This document shows positions 1 to 9,027 of a DNA stretch of 64,000 nt, piece after piece. The notes below the pieces were generated by a model. That model was not told the DNA's origin and searched no databases. It worked only from the letters and a program-made list of their open reading frames with translations. Within the stretch, counting starts at the first letter, position 1, and each line of letters starts with the position of its first letter. The DNA comes from Flavobacteriia bacterium. GTDB taxonomy: Bacteria > Bacteroidota > Bacteroidia > Flavobacteriales > Weeksellaceae. The stretch covers positions 62,001 through 126,000 of the forward strand of contig JAECQR010000004.1 of NCBI GenBank assembly GCA_015999765.1, in the 5' to 3' direction. The translations under genes were made by a program, and so were the position numbers.

Positions 1-13
1 TACAGTAAGTTTT

Positions 14-2083
14 ATGGCGAATCAGTTTAATCCGAGAGATGTTACCTGGCTTTCATTCAATGAGCGCGTTTTGCAGGAAGCGATGGACGAAAAAGTTCCG
101 CTTCACCTGCGCATCCGGTTCATGGGCATCTTTTCAAACAATCTTGATGAGTTTTTCCGCGTTCGTGTTGCTGGTTTAAAGCGCGCTATGGATTTCAAAG
201 ATAAATTCATTACAGAATCTTTTTATCAGCCGCCCACCAAAATCCTGCAGCAGATCAACGAAATCGCCATTAAACAGCAACAGAATTTCGACAAAACCTG
301 GAAGAAAATTCAGGTCGAAATGGCGGAGCAGAAGATTTTCATAAAGACCGCCAGGAATCTTTCGCCCGCACAGGAAAAATTCGTTAACGAATATTTCGAT
401 GAAGTGGTTGAAAGCAATGTAATACCGATTTTGCTGAATGAGAATTCACCTATGCCCTATCTGCGGGACAAATCGCTCTATCTTGGGGTTGCCATGAGAA
501 AAAAAACCTGGCAGTACGAAAGCAAATTCGCAATTATTGAGATTCCTTCGCGAGCTGTGGGCCGTTTTGTACTTTTGCCTTCCGAGGATAAATCTGAAAA
601 AAATGTGATGCTTCTGGAAGATGTCATCATCTTTAATCTTCCTCACATTTTTTCTTATTTCGGGTATGATGATTTTGTGGCGCACTGTTTCAAAGTGACG
701 AAAGATGCAGAATTTGATCTTGATAACGACATCAAAACTACGCTCGCCGAAAAAATTGAAAAAGGCATTAAATCTAGACGTAAAGGAAAGCCAACGCGTT
801 TTGTATTTGACAAAGAAATCGATAAGGCACTGCTGGAATTCCTGATCAGAAAACTGAATTTAAGCAAGAAAGACAGCATCATTCCGGGGGGCAAAATTCA
901 TAATTTCCGCCATTTTATGGATTTTCCGGATGTTTTCAAAATGTATCAGAAACCCGAAGAACGGAATTCATTCGACCACGCAGAATTTGTAGGAAAACGG
1001 GTCACCGATGTGATACAGAAAACTGATGTTCTGCTTACTTTTCCTTATCACCGTTACACTCCTGTTATCGATTTACTGCGGGAATCCGCTATGGATCCGG
1101 AGGTAAAATCCATACAGATTACCGCGTACCGCCTCGCAAGCCAATCCAAGATTGTGAATGCACTCATCAACGCGGTGAGAAACGGAAAAGAAGTAACAGT
1201 AATGCTGGAGCTGCGCGCAAGATTTGATGAGGAAAGCAACCTGGAATGGAAAGAGATTTTAGAACAGGAAGGGGTGAAAGTACTTTTCGGAATTCCGAAT
1301 AAAAAAGTACACGCAAAGCTGTGTATCATCAAGAAAAGAACCCAAAACAAAACCGTGCAGTATGGTTTTGTGAGTACAGGAAATTTCAACGAGAAGACCG
1401 CAAAGATTTACGGCGATCATTTGCTGATGACCTCCGACCGTGGAATTATGGCCGACATTAATAAGGTCTTCAATGTTTTGAGAAAACCGAAAGAGGAAAT
1501 TCTTCCCGCTCTGAAATCGTGCAAAAAACTCATTCTCTGTCCGCAGTTTATGCGCGAAAAAATTGTGCATCATATCGATAAGGAAATTGAGGAAGCCAAG
1601 GCCGGCCGGAAAGCAGAAATGATCATCAAGGCAAATTCTTTCAGCGACCGCGCCTTAATTCTGAAAATTTATGAAGCTGCGCATGCCGGAGTGACCTGCA
1701 AACTCATTATCCGCGGAATTTATTGTGCCGTGAATCAAAAAGAATTCAGGAAAAAAATTCAGGCCATCAGCATTGTTGATGAATATCTGGAACATGCGCG
1801 GGTCATGTATTTTTACAATAAGGGAAACGAAGACACCTATATTTCCTCTGCCGACTGGATGACGCGAAACCTGGATTACCGCATTGAAGCCGCCGCAAAA
1901 ATCACCCAGAAAAACCTGAAAAAAGAGATTAAAGATATGCTGGAGATTCAACTTAGCGATAATGTAAAAGCACGCATTCTCGATAAGAAACTGAGAAACG
2001 AATATGTAAAAACCGGCGGTCAGGAAATCCGTTCTCAGGTCGAAACATATCATTATTTGAAAAATCTGGGCACCAAATCTTAG
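14..2083 (+). CDS. ppk1: Polyphosphate kinase 1
   Basis: This enzyme reversibly makes inorganic polyphosphate from the terminal phosphate of ATP. The 689-residue length matches the usual PPK1 size of about 690, so the gene is complete. The N-terminal FNPRDVTWLSFNERVLQEA and NNLDEFFRVRV segments are typical of the family. The two phospholipase-D-like halves each carry a candidate catalytic histidine: His433 in VHAKLCII, the likely autophosphorylated residue, and His594 in LEHARVMYF. The start at base 14 leaves only 13 bases upstream in the window, so the promoter lies outside. The next gene downstream has its own riboswitch leader, so ppk1 is probably not co-transcribed with it. Confidence 0.97.
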   Translation: MANQFNPRDVTWLSFNERVLQEAMDEKVPLHLRIRFMGIFSNNLDEFFRVRVAGLKRAMDFKDKFITESFYQPPTKILQQINEIAIKQQQNFDKTWKKIQVEMAEQKIFIKTARNLSPAQEKFVNEYFDEVVESNVIPILLNENSPMPYLRDKSLYLGVAMRKKTWQYESKFAIIEIPSRAVGRFVLLPSEDKSEKNVMLLEDVIIFNLPHIFSYFGYDDFVAHCFKVTKDAEFDLDNDIKTTLAEKIEKGIKSRRKGKPTRFVFDKEIDKALLEFLIRKLNLSKKDSIIPGGKIHNFRHFMDFPDVFKMYQKPEERNSFDHAEFVGKRVTDVIQKTDVLLTFPYHRYTPVIDLLRESAMDPEVKSIQITAYRLASQSKIVNALINAVRNGKEVTVMLELRARFDEESNLEWKEILEQEGVKVLFGIPNKKVHAKLCIIKKRTQNKTVQYGFVSTGNFNEKTAKIYGDHLLMTSDRGIMADINKVFNVLRKPKEEILPALKSCKKLILCPQFMREKIVHHIDKEIEEAKAGRKAEMIIKANSFSDRALILKIYEAAHAGVTCKLIIRGIYCAVNQKEFRKKIQAISIVDEYLEHARVMYFYNKGNEDTYISSADWMTRNLDYRIEAAAKITQKNLKKEIKDMLEIQLSDNVKARILDKKLRNEYVKTGGQEIRSQVETYHYLKNLGTKS

Positions 2084-2111
2084 ATTTATTCATTAGCTTT
2101 GCATCACTTTT

Positions 2112-2300
2112 GGAAAAGGGAATCACGTGTAATCCGTGAACTGTCCCCGCAACTGTAAATCACAGCAAAAATTGTTTCGAACAAACCACTGGAAACGGGA
2201 AGGTGAAACAATGTGAAAGTCAGGAGACCTTGCCGAAAGTAAGATTTATTAACGCTTTCGGAGGAAGAGTCGTGAATTGCTGAATGTTCTGTTCAGCTAT
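2112..2300 (+). promoter_or_regulatory. Cobalamin (B12) riboswitch
   Basis: The leader of the TonB receptor gene has the conserved cobalamin-riboswitch blocks: a GGGAA-type start, CTGTCCCCGCAACTGTAAAT near 2138-2161, the CCACTGG segment near 2188, and AGTCAGGAGACCTTGCC at about 2218-2234. After the aptamer there is a 7-bp hairpin (CCGAAAG/CTTTCGG, 2233-2261) and a second one (GCTGAA/TTCAGC, 2279-2297) followed by a short T-rich stretch. The second could be the expression platform. By analogy with known switches, B12 binding should lower expression of the downstream receptor. The exact ends are approximate. Confidence 0.93.
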
Positions 2301-2352
2301 TTTACCTGCATTTTTTCCGATAAGTAAACCTTTAACCTAATTTAATTTTTTA

Positions 2353-4266
2353 ATGAAAAAAAGATTAATTTTTGTTGGAGCAATGCTTGTCGTAAGTTCA
2401 GACATTTTTGCCCAACAGGAAAACGAAACCCAAATTGAGGAAGTTACCATCGCTTCCAAAGCCAAACAACAACTGTACAAAACCGGAAAAAACGTACAGC
2501 TTATTTCAGCGCACGATCTTGAAAAACACAAAGGTCAGGATTTATCTGACGTGCTGAACCAGATTTCAGGTTTTCAGATTGTAGGAAACCACAACAACAG
2601 CCAGGAACCGAAAGCCATGAAGGTTAATGGCGGAAAAAGTGCCAATGTACTTATTTTAGTCGACGGAATTCCTCTGAAAGATGTTACCGGTAACGATTAC
2701 AATGTTTCTGACCTGCGTCTGATGGCGGTGGAAAATGTAGAAAGTATTGAAATCCTGAATGGAGCTTCATCCGTTTTATACGGCAGCAATGCGACTGTTT
2801 CTGTCATCAACATCAAAACAAAGAAAACCGCCACAAAAAAAGTGGAAGGTATTCTGGGAGCAAGAGCCGGCTCTTTTTCCACTTTCGCGCAAAACGCTTT
2901 GGTTAAGGGGAAGCTAGACCAGTTTAATTATCAGGTTTCGGGTTTTAATGAGAAATCTCAGGGAATTTCTTCTGCTGAAGGTGAAAATTTCGAGAAAGAT
3001 GGTATTGAGAAACAGGCAGTTAACGCCAATTTCGGGTTCACTACCGACCAATTCAATATTAACATCAACGGAGGCTGGAATCATCACCTCTTCCATTACG
3101 ACGGCGGCGCTTTTACCGACGGTGAATACCGCTCAGATGACAAAATGAGTTATATTGGCGGAAATGCAGATTTTAAATATAATAAAGGTAAACTTACATT
3201 CAATACACGATTTTCAGGCAATGAAAGGTTAGGACAGAGTTTAGTTGCCAGCAAATATCAGGACGATTTTTCCTATTCGGGACAAAATTTCTTCAGTGAA
3301 CTTTACAACCACTACTCGATATCCGAAAACATCAGTTTTACAGCAGGTATCCAGTTCGAGAATCAAAAAATGGGGGCAAAATCGCTTCCATGGGGAGGAA
3401 CCGAAATGCAGGAAGATCTAAATAAGAAAAAAACCAAACTTAAAAGCTTTGATGCTTTTGCCAATGTTAATCTGAAATATGATTTTCTGAATTTTGACGC
3501 CGGAGCAAGAATGACTGATCATTCCAAGTTCGGAAATCACTGGGTTTACAGTCTGAATCCGTACGTTCTTAAAGAACTTGAAACGCTTTATTTCAAACTC
3601 GGATATTCTTATTCCACAGCGTTTATTGCACCAACGCTTTATCAGACCTATGGATCGCTGCCTTACGTTTTACCTAATTTTGAGTTGGAGCCGGAAACCA
3701 ATTCTTCACACGAAATCGACCTAAGTTTGGGTAAAAAAGACCGGAGTATTGTTTTCAATGCAAGTCTTTTCCAGCGTAAAGAAGAAAATGCTTTCGCGTA
3801 CGAAACCGTAGATTTCACGACGTATGCCGGACAATTCCGCAATGTGGGTGAAAATAAAGTGAAGGGTTTTGATCTGGGACTGAAGTATAAACTGAATGAG
3901 ATGTTTAATTTCGGCGGAAATTTCAGTTATGTGGAAAAAGAAAAAGAGGAAACGATGCTGAGACAGCCCAAACAGCGAATTAATTCTTTTGTTGAAGTGC
4001 TTCCTTTCAAATCTACACGGGTAAATCTAAGCCATCAGTACATTTCAAAAAGAATGGATTCTTTTTATAATTCCGCTACTTTTTCCGTAGATAATGTCGA
4101 ACTCGAAAGTTTTAATCTTTTTGCCCTCAATATCAATCAGAAAATCAGTTCAAATCTAGATGCTTATTTTAATGTCGGTAATCTGTTCAACACTTCTTAT
4201 GTAGACGTAATTGGATATACCACAAAGCCGAGAAACTATACCGTAGGGGTTAACTATCAGTTTTAA
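2353..4266 (+). CDS. btuB: TonB-dependent outer-membrane receptor, BtuB-like
   Basis: This is a 637-residue outer-membrane receptor, probably for cobalamin or a related corrinoid. It has a signal peptide (residues 1-20, ending DIFAQ), a TonB-box-like IEEVTIASK just after it, a plug domain (about 40-155, with VLILVDGIPL and the ASSVLYGSNA segment), and a C-terminal beta-barrel ending in aromatic Phe (VGVNYQF). The main evidence for the substrate is the cobalamin riboswitch directly upstream. No inner-membrane btuC/D/F genes are nearby, so the import partners must be elsewhere. The receptor family is certain, while the corrinoid assignment is an inference from the leader. Confidence 0.9.
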   Translation: MKKRLIFVGAMLVVSSDIFAQQENETQIEEVTIASKAKQQLYKTGKNVQLISAHDLEKHKGQDLSDVLNQISGFQIVGNHNNSQEPKAMKVNGGKSANVLILVDGIPLKDVTGNDYNVSDLRLMAVENVESIEILNGASSVLYGSNATVSVINIKTKKTATKKVEGILGARAGSFSTFAQNALVKGKLDQFNYQVSGFNEKSQGISSAEGENFEKDGIEKQAVNANFGFTTDQFNININGGWNHHLFHYDGGAFTDGEYRSDDKMSYIGGNADFKYNKGKLTFNTRFSGNERLGQSLVASKYQDDFSYSGQNFFSELYNHYSISENISFTAGIQFENQKMGAKSLPWGGTEMQEDLNKKKTKLKSFDAFANVNLKYDFLNFDAGARMTDHSKFGNHWVYSLNPYVLKELETLYFKLGYSYSTAFIAPTLYQTYGSLPYVLPNFELEPETNSSHEIDLSLGKKDRSIVFNASLFQRKEENAFAYETVDFTTYAGQFRNVGENKVKGFDLGLKYKLNEMFNFGGNFSYVEKEKEETMLRQPKQRINSFVEVLPFKSTRVNLSHQYISKRMDSFYNSATFSVDNVELESFNLFALNINQKISSNLDAYFNVGNLFNTSYVDVIGYTTKPRNYTVGVNYQF

Positions 4267-4283
4267 ATATCATTTTTTTTCAT

Positions 4284-4320
4284 AAAAAACCCTTTTCAAT
4301 TAGTTTTGAAAAGGGTTTTT
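4284..4320. terminator. Bidirectional intrinsic terminator
   Basis: The repeat arms AAAAACCCTTTTCAA and its complement flank a short loop, with A-runs on the left and T-runs on the right. It lies between the convergent receptor and cca genes and can serve both. Confidence 0.9.
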
Positions 4321-4334
4321 AACTTTTGAGTTTC

Positions 4335-5753
4335 TTATATTTTGAGGCCCAATAATTCGGCTTCTTTGATCACAAAATTTCTGGCTTCGGCTTTATCGTT
4401 GGGAATTTCGCCTTCCAGAATCGCTTCCTTCACTTTTTCCTTTAAAATTCCAATCTCGCGGCCAGGTTTCAGGTTAAAGAGCTCCATAATTTCTTCGCCG
4501 GAAATGGGCGGCTGGAAATTCCGAACCTGATCTTTCTCCTCAACTTCCTTAATTTTCACAGCGACATATTCAAAATTTTTCTTGAATCGCGACTGTTTTG
4601 AAGAGTTTTTTGTGGTGATATCGGCTTTACACAATGTGAACAGGTCTTCCAGATCCTCGCCGGAATCGAAGAGAAGTCTGCGCAATGCTGAATCGGAAGT
4701 TCCGTCATCAATAAGCGAAATCGGTCTGGAAGAAAGCCTCACGAGTTTCTGCACATATTTCATATCGCTGCCTAAAGGGAGTTTCAGCCGATGAAAGAGA
4801 CTTTTCACCATTTTGGAACCGAGAAATTCGTGCCCGTGGAATGTCCAGCCTGTTCCTTCAACAAACTTTTTGGTTGGCGCTTTTCCGATATCGTGCAGCA
4901 AAGCCGCCCAACGAAGCCAAAGATTTTCGGTATTTTTAGAAATATTATCTACCACTTCCAGCGTGTGCCAAAAATTGTCTTTGTGGGTTTGGCCTTCTAA
5001 TTCTTCGATTCCCTTCAGCGCAGTTAATTCCGGCATAATTAAAGGCAAAAGTCCGGTTTCCTCCAAAAGTTTCAACCCAACAGAAGGCTTTTCAGAAAGC
5101 ATGATTTTATTGAATTCCACCATGATCCTTTCCATGGAAACAATTTTAATTCTTTCTGCCTCGGTCTGTATTGATTTCAATGACTCTTCTTCGATATTGA
5201 AATTTAATGTCGAGGCGAAACGGATGGCGCGCATCATTCGCAGAGGATCATCCGAATACGTCTGGCTGGGCTCGAGAGGAGTTCTGATGATTTTATTTTC
5301 AATATCTGAAATCCCGCCAAAAGGATCAATAAGCTCACCGAAGCTTGCTTTATTCAAAGATATTGCAAGTGCATTGATGGTGAAATCGCGGCGTTTCTGG
5401 TCATCCTCCAGTGTTCCTGTTTCTACAGACGGTTTGCGGGAATCTTCTGCGTAGCTTTCCTTTCGGGCTCCTACAAATTCTAAATCGAGGCCCTGATGTT
5501 TAAACATGGCCGTCCCGTAATTTTTAAAAACTGAAATAGTAAGTGTTGGGTTTATTTCTTTGGCTACAGCTTTTGCAAGATTGATTCCGCTTCCCTCTGT
5601 CACAAAATCAATATCGGTTGGCGCCTGTCTTTTCATGAGCAAATCGCGCACATAACCGCCTACGATAAAAACCGACTGGTTATTGTTTTCTGCAACTTCA
5701 GAAATAAGCTTAAAAAGCTTGAAATTTTTATTTTGAGTAAGATTGATCAGCAT
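4335..5753 (-). CDS. cca: CCA tRNA nucleotidyltransferase
   Basis: The enzyme adds or repairs the 3' CCA end of tRNAs. The class II poly(A)-polymerase head is visible: GGYVRD at residues 32-37 and the metal-binding DID at 47-49, followed by the RRDFTINALA and DPLRMMRAIRFA segments. A C-terminal HD domain is present (LLHDIGKAPT). I place the start at MLINLTQNKN (base 5753). The frame stays open 40 codons further upstream, but that part is not family-like. This gives 472 residues, normal for the Bacteroidota form. It converges with the TonB receptor gene. Confidence 0.94.
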   Translation of the reverse strand: MLINLTQNKNFKLFKLISEVAENNNQSVFIVGGYVRDLLMKRQAPTDIDFVTEGSGINLAKAVAKEINPTLTISVFKNYGTAMFKHQGLDLEFVGARKESYAEDSRKPSVETGTLEDDQKRRDFTINALAISLNKASFGELIDPFGGISDIENKIIRTPLEPSQTYSDDPLRMMRAIRFASTLNFNIEEESLKSIQTEAERIKIVSMERIMVEFNKIMLSEKPSVGLKLLEETGLLPLIMPELTALKGIEELEGQTHKDNFWHTLEVVDNISKNTENLWLRWAALLHDIGKAPTKKFVEGTGWTFHGHEFLGSKMVKSLFHRLKLPLGSDMKYVQKLVRLSSRPISLIDDGTSDSALRRLLFDSGEDLEDLFTLCKADITTKNSSKQSRFKKNFEYVAVKIKEVEEKDQVRNFQPPISGEEIMELFNLKPGREIGILKEKVKEAILEGEIPNDKAEARNFVIKEAELLGLKI

Positions 5754-5832
5754 AACAGGAAATCCGGATCCGGAAAATTTTGTGCAAAGATAAGCAAATA
5801 GAAAAACCTGTAATTTTACAGGTTTATATTTT

Positions 5833-6084
5833 TTATTGCACGCTTTTGGTTTCGTCCAAAAGCCAGTTGTCAATTTCTTCCTCGAGATACTCGGTCTGAA
5901 GTTTTATAGCTTCCAGAAAATCATCGGGAATATTAGAAGCGTCTGTATTTTCCAAATCCCACAAATCATCACTCATGGATTCGTACTCCGAATAAATTCT
6001 TTTGAAACGCGGACTTTTTTGCTCTAATTCCTCGATTTTTTGCTTCTGCGGGTTAAATTTTCTGTAGGGTCTTAGGGGGTTCAT
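5833..6084 (-). CDS. Small acidic hypothetical protein
   Basis: This 83-residue protein begins with a basic segment (MNPLRPYRKFNPQKQK) and is then strongly acidic and probably helical, with SDDLWDLENTD and TEYLEEEIDNWLLDE. It has no signal peptide, membrane segment or cysteine. It lies 79 bases upstream of cca on the same strand, so the two may be co-transcribed. I do not recognise a characterised family. The clean start, the charge pattern and the genomic position make a real gene likely. The role is unknown. Confidence 0.75.
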   Translation of the reverse strand: MNPLRPYRKFNPQKQKIEELEQKSPRFKRIYSEYESMSDDLWDLENTDASNIPDDFLEAIKLQTEYLEEEIDNWLLDETKSVQ

Positions 6085-6280
6085 GGAAATGCTTTAATTT
6101 AGGTGATAGGGTGTAAAAAATAAATCAAATCGGTACATTAAGATAAAAAAACATTCCTCAGCCTTTTAAAAAAATGAAAAATTTATCAGATTAGCGCGCT
6201 CTTTCAATGATTAAAATTAATTATAAAATTGAAACAAAAAAATATTTTAACAAGATTTCTAATTGTTTAACATATAGTTA

Positions 6281-6288
6281 TAAATTTG
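6281..6288 (+). promoter_or_regulatory. -7 box of the gtrA-like gene
   Basis: TAAATTTG is a perfect match to the flavobacterial TAnnTTTG box, with a TTG 15 bases upstream (6263-6265). It overlaps a TTG codon that would extend the next gene, which argues for the ATG at 6304 and a very short 5' leader. Confidence 0.7.
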
Positions 6289-6303
6289 CGGATACGTTTT
6301 TTT

Positions 6304-6762
6304 ATGAAAGAACTTTTACTGAAACAGAAACAGGTCGTATTTTTCATTATTGCTGGCGGCTTAAGCGCGATAATGGAGATCGGATCTTTCAAAATTTTCA
6401 GTGTTTATATTCCGATGCTGTACGCTGACGAGTATAATTACCACGGAATCCATTTTCCGCTCAGCAATATTTTTTCTACAGGCTGCGGAATCATTACGAA
6501 CTATTTTCTGAGTATCTGGTTTGTTTTCGCCCGTGGTAAACATTCTAAAAAACGTGAATTTGCCTACTTTATGGGAGTCTCGTTTTTATCGACGATTGTG
6601 AGTTTAACCTTTTTTCAGATCTTTTTCCGATACATATTCTCTCATCATCTTGACGTCGGGTTTTTCGTTTTCAGTCAGGAGATGCTGAGTAAGATTTCAG
6701 CAATTCTTTTGGTTTCTATTCTGAATTATACAGTGAAGAAAAATTTTATTTTTAATGGGTAG
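6304..6762 (+). CDS. GtrA-like membrane protein
   Basis: This 152-residue polytopic membrane protein resembles the GtrA/DPMS family, which often helps move lipid-linked sugars across the membrane for cell-surface glycan synthesis. Four hydrophobic segments can be seen: the first in VVFFIIAGGLSAIMEI, then NIFSTGCGIITNYFLSIWFVF, FMGVSFLSTIVSLTFFQIFF and the C-terminal LLVSILNYTVKKNFIF, the last matching the typical GtrA ending. The start is set at ATG 6304 because the upstream TTG sits in a promoter box. An acyltransferase gene follows 50 bases downstream, probably in the same operon. Confidence 0.85.
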   Translation: MKELLLKQKQVVFFIIAGGLSAIMEIGSFKIFSVYIPMLYADEYNYHGIHFPLSNIFSTGCGIITNYFLSIWFVFARGKHSKKREFAYFMGVSFLSTIVSLTFFQIFFRYIFSHHLDVGFFVFSQEMLSKISAILLVSILNYTVKKNFIFNG

Positions 6763-6812
6763 AAAATGATGTTCGACGAGATAAAAATTATTACTGAAAA
6801 GCAATTCAACGA

Positions 6813-7538
6813 ATGACAAAACTTCTTAATTATATCTGGCGCGGCTGGATGATTGTACTTGGAGCAGTACTCACCATAACCCTGGGGATTCCAGTTTTGC
6901 TGTTTTCCATACGCAAAGAGCATTATAAATACGCCTATATATTTATCCGAATATGGTGTTACGGTATGTTTTACGGCATGGGATTCCGGTATGAACTCAT
7001 CAAACTTACAGACAAAGAAATCGATAAAAACACTCAATATGTTTTTATCTCGAATCACACTTCGATAATGGATGTGATGTTGCCGTGTATTCTGATGCCC
7101 CATCACCCGTTGTGCTATGTCGGTAAAAAGGAACTTGTTAAAATCCCGGTTTTTGGAATTATCTATAAAAGAATCTGCGTAATGGTAGACCGCAGTTCAG
7201 CAAGAAGCCGCGCCGATGTTTACCGCCGATGCGCCGAGCGTATGGAGGAAGGGCAGAGTATCGTTATTTTTCCTGAAGGAGGTGTTCCCGATGACACCTC
7301 TGTTATACTTGACAGTTTTAAGGATGGGGCGTTTACCCTCGCTTCGAAGCACCACTCTCCGCTTGTTGTTTTCACTTTTGTAGGACTTAAGGAAATGTTT
7401 CCTTTCGATCACTCGAAAGGACATCCGGGGAAAGTAAAAATTTATCTCAGTGATATAATGAGCCCAGATCATACGGCTGGTGAACTGAAAGCAACTGCCC
7501 ACGCGACAATAAAAAAGATTTTGGAAAACTCAATTTGA
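6813..7538 (+). CDS. 1-acyl-sn-glycerol-3-phosphate acyltransferase family protein (PlsC-like)
   Basis: The protein is a membrane-bound acyltransferase of the LPLAT family, likely acylating lysophosphatidic acid at position 2 to give phosphatidic acid. The catalytic HX4D box is NHTSIMD (residues 81-87), and the acceptor-binding FPEGG is at 153-157. The N-terminus carries one strong hydrophobic segment (about 13-32). The length of 241 residues is normal. Other LPLAT enzymes, such as ornithine-lipid acyltransferases, share these motifs, so the exact substrate is not proven. Confidence 0.9.
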   Translation: MTKLLNYIWRGWMIVLGAVLTITLGIPVLLFSIRKEHYKYAYIFIRIWCYGMFYGMGFRYELIKLTDKEIDKNTQYVFISNHTSIMDVMLPCILMPHHPLCYVGKKELVKIPVFGIIYKRICVMVDRSSARSRADVYRRCAERMEEGQSIVIFPEGGVPDDTSVILDSFKDGAFTLASKHHSPLVVFTFVGLKEMFPFDHSKGHPGKVKIYLSDIMSPDHTAGELKATAHATIKKILENSI

Positions 7539-7578
7539 GAAAATAAATAGTTATATTTGTTTTAAAGAATCATTATAC

Positions 7579-9027
7579 ATGTCGACAAACTATTCTAAAA
7601 AGACCAATTGGGGCCAGTTCGTGCCTTTGGTAACCGTGTTTTTCTTCTGGGGATTTGTTGCAGCCAGCAACGATATTTTGATCCCGGTATTCAAAAAAGC
7701 CTTTAATCTATCCCAAAGTCAGAGCCAGCTGGTATCGGTAGCGTTTTATGTTGCATATACAGTAGGGTCACTGATTTACATGTTTATATCAAAAGCGATA
7801 AAGCAGGATGTAGTGAATAAAATTGGCTACAAAAACGGTTTAATTTTAGGACTTTTAATTTCTGCTGCGGGAACATTGCTTTTTTATCCTGCCGCTAATA
7901 TGGGTTCTTTTCCACTAATGATTTCCGGATTGTTCATTGTTGGTCTTGGATTCTCCCTACAGCAAATTGTGGCGAACCCGCTGGCTATTGAAATTGGACC
8001 TACCGAGACCGGCTCCCAACGTTTAACGATGGCTGGAGGCATTAATAATTTCGGTACTACAATTGGTCCGCTGATCGTTTCGTTTGCCATCTTTGGCTCC
8101 GCATCTGCAGCAAATACCGAAGCAAGTATTGAATCTGTAAAAGTTCCATATTTAATTCTGGGTGTAGCATTTGTGCTTGTAGCACTTCTTCTTAAATTCT
8201 CTTCACTTCCGAAGATTACCCCTACAATCACAGAAGATACTGACGACGCTGTTGGCGGACATCACCGTGATTCTGCCCTGAAGTATCCGCAACTCGTTTT
8301 AGGTATGATTGCGATATTTGTATATGTTGGCGTAGAGGTTTCTACAGCCAGTAATTTACCCGCATATATGGAAAAATCCCTTGGGTTTTCCACTAAAGAC
8401 ATTGCCCCTTATGTATCCCTTTACTGGGCGTCTCTGATGATTGGCCGTTGGACCGGTGCTGTAGATGCATTTGATATTACTGCAGGTTTCAAGAAAATTT
8501 TAAGATTCTTGGCGCCATATCTTGCTTTCGGCGTATTCCTTCTTGTTAATGCTATTGCGAAACATGACCTTTCCCATTTTTATATTTATGGCGTTATTAT
8601 CCTCGTAATGATTATCTGCGACATCCTGAGCAAAGGAAATCCGGCCAGAATGCTGCTCATTTTCTCCTCCATGGGAATTCTTTCAATTGCCATCGGAATG
8701 ATGACTTCCGGAATGACTTCTGTTTACGCATTCACCAGTGTAGGACTTTTCTGCTCCACACTCTGGCCCTGTATTTTTGCACTGGCCATCAACGGTCTTG
8801 GAAAACACACCAATCAGGGTTCCGGATATCTAATTATGATGATTATGGGTGGCGGAATTATTTCGTGGATTCAGGGAATGCTTGCTGATATGACTAACAT
8901 TCACTTCAGTTATATTGTTGGAATACTGTGTTTTGCTTACCTTGTATTTTATGCAGTAAGAGTTACGAAAATACTCAAAGAACAAGGGATTGAACTTGAT
9001 CATGTGAAAAGCGAAAGTGGACACTAA
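7579..9027 (+). CDS. MFS sugar transporter, FHS (FucP/GluP-like) family
   Basis: This 482-residue inner-membrane permease has about 12 hydrophobic segments. The opening WGQFVPLVTVFFFWGFVAASND matches the fucose/galactose/glucose:H+ symporter family of Bacteroidota (sequence shown at residues 9-30). A perfect -7 box, TATATTTG (7552-7559), lies 19 bases ahead of the start. The substrate is probably a hexose, but nothing here identifies it. The last 11 bases overlap the start of the DUF3810 gene, suggesting translational coupling. Confidence 0.9.
   Translation: MSTNYSKKTNWGQFVPLVTVFFFWGFVAASNDILIPVFKKAFNLSQSQSQLVSVAFYVAYTVGSLIYMFISKAIKQDVVNKIGYKNGLILGLLISAAGTLLFYPAANMGSFPLMISGLFIVGLGFSLQQIVANPLAIEIGPTETGSQRLTMAGGINNFGTTIGPLIVSFAIFGSASAANTEASIESVKVPYLILGVAFVLVALLLKFSSLPKITPTITEDTDDAVGGHHRDSALKYPQLVLGMIAIFVYVGVEVSTASNLPAYMEKSLGFSTKDIAPYVSLYWASLMIGRWTGAVDAFDITAGFKKILRFLAPYLAFGVFLLVNAIAKHDLSHFYIYGVIILVMIICDILSKGNPARMLLIFSSMGILSIAIGMMTSGMTSVYAFTSVGLFCSTLWPCIFALAINGLGKHTNQGSGYLIMMIMGGGIISWIQGMLADMTNIHFSYIVGILCFAYLVFYAVRVTKILKEQGIELDHVKSESGH

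Noticed and set aside
4813-5454. A 213-codon plus-strand open frame opposite cca
   Set aside because: The minus-strand frame has full CCA-adding enzyme motifs. The plus-strand translation is Ser-rich with no recognisable domain.
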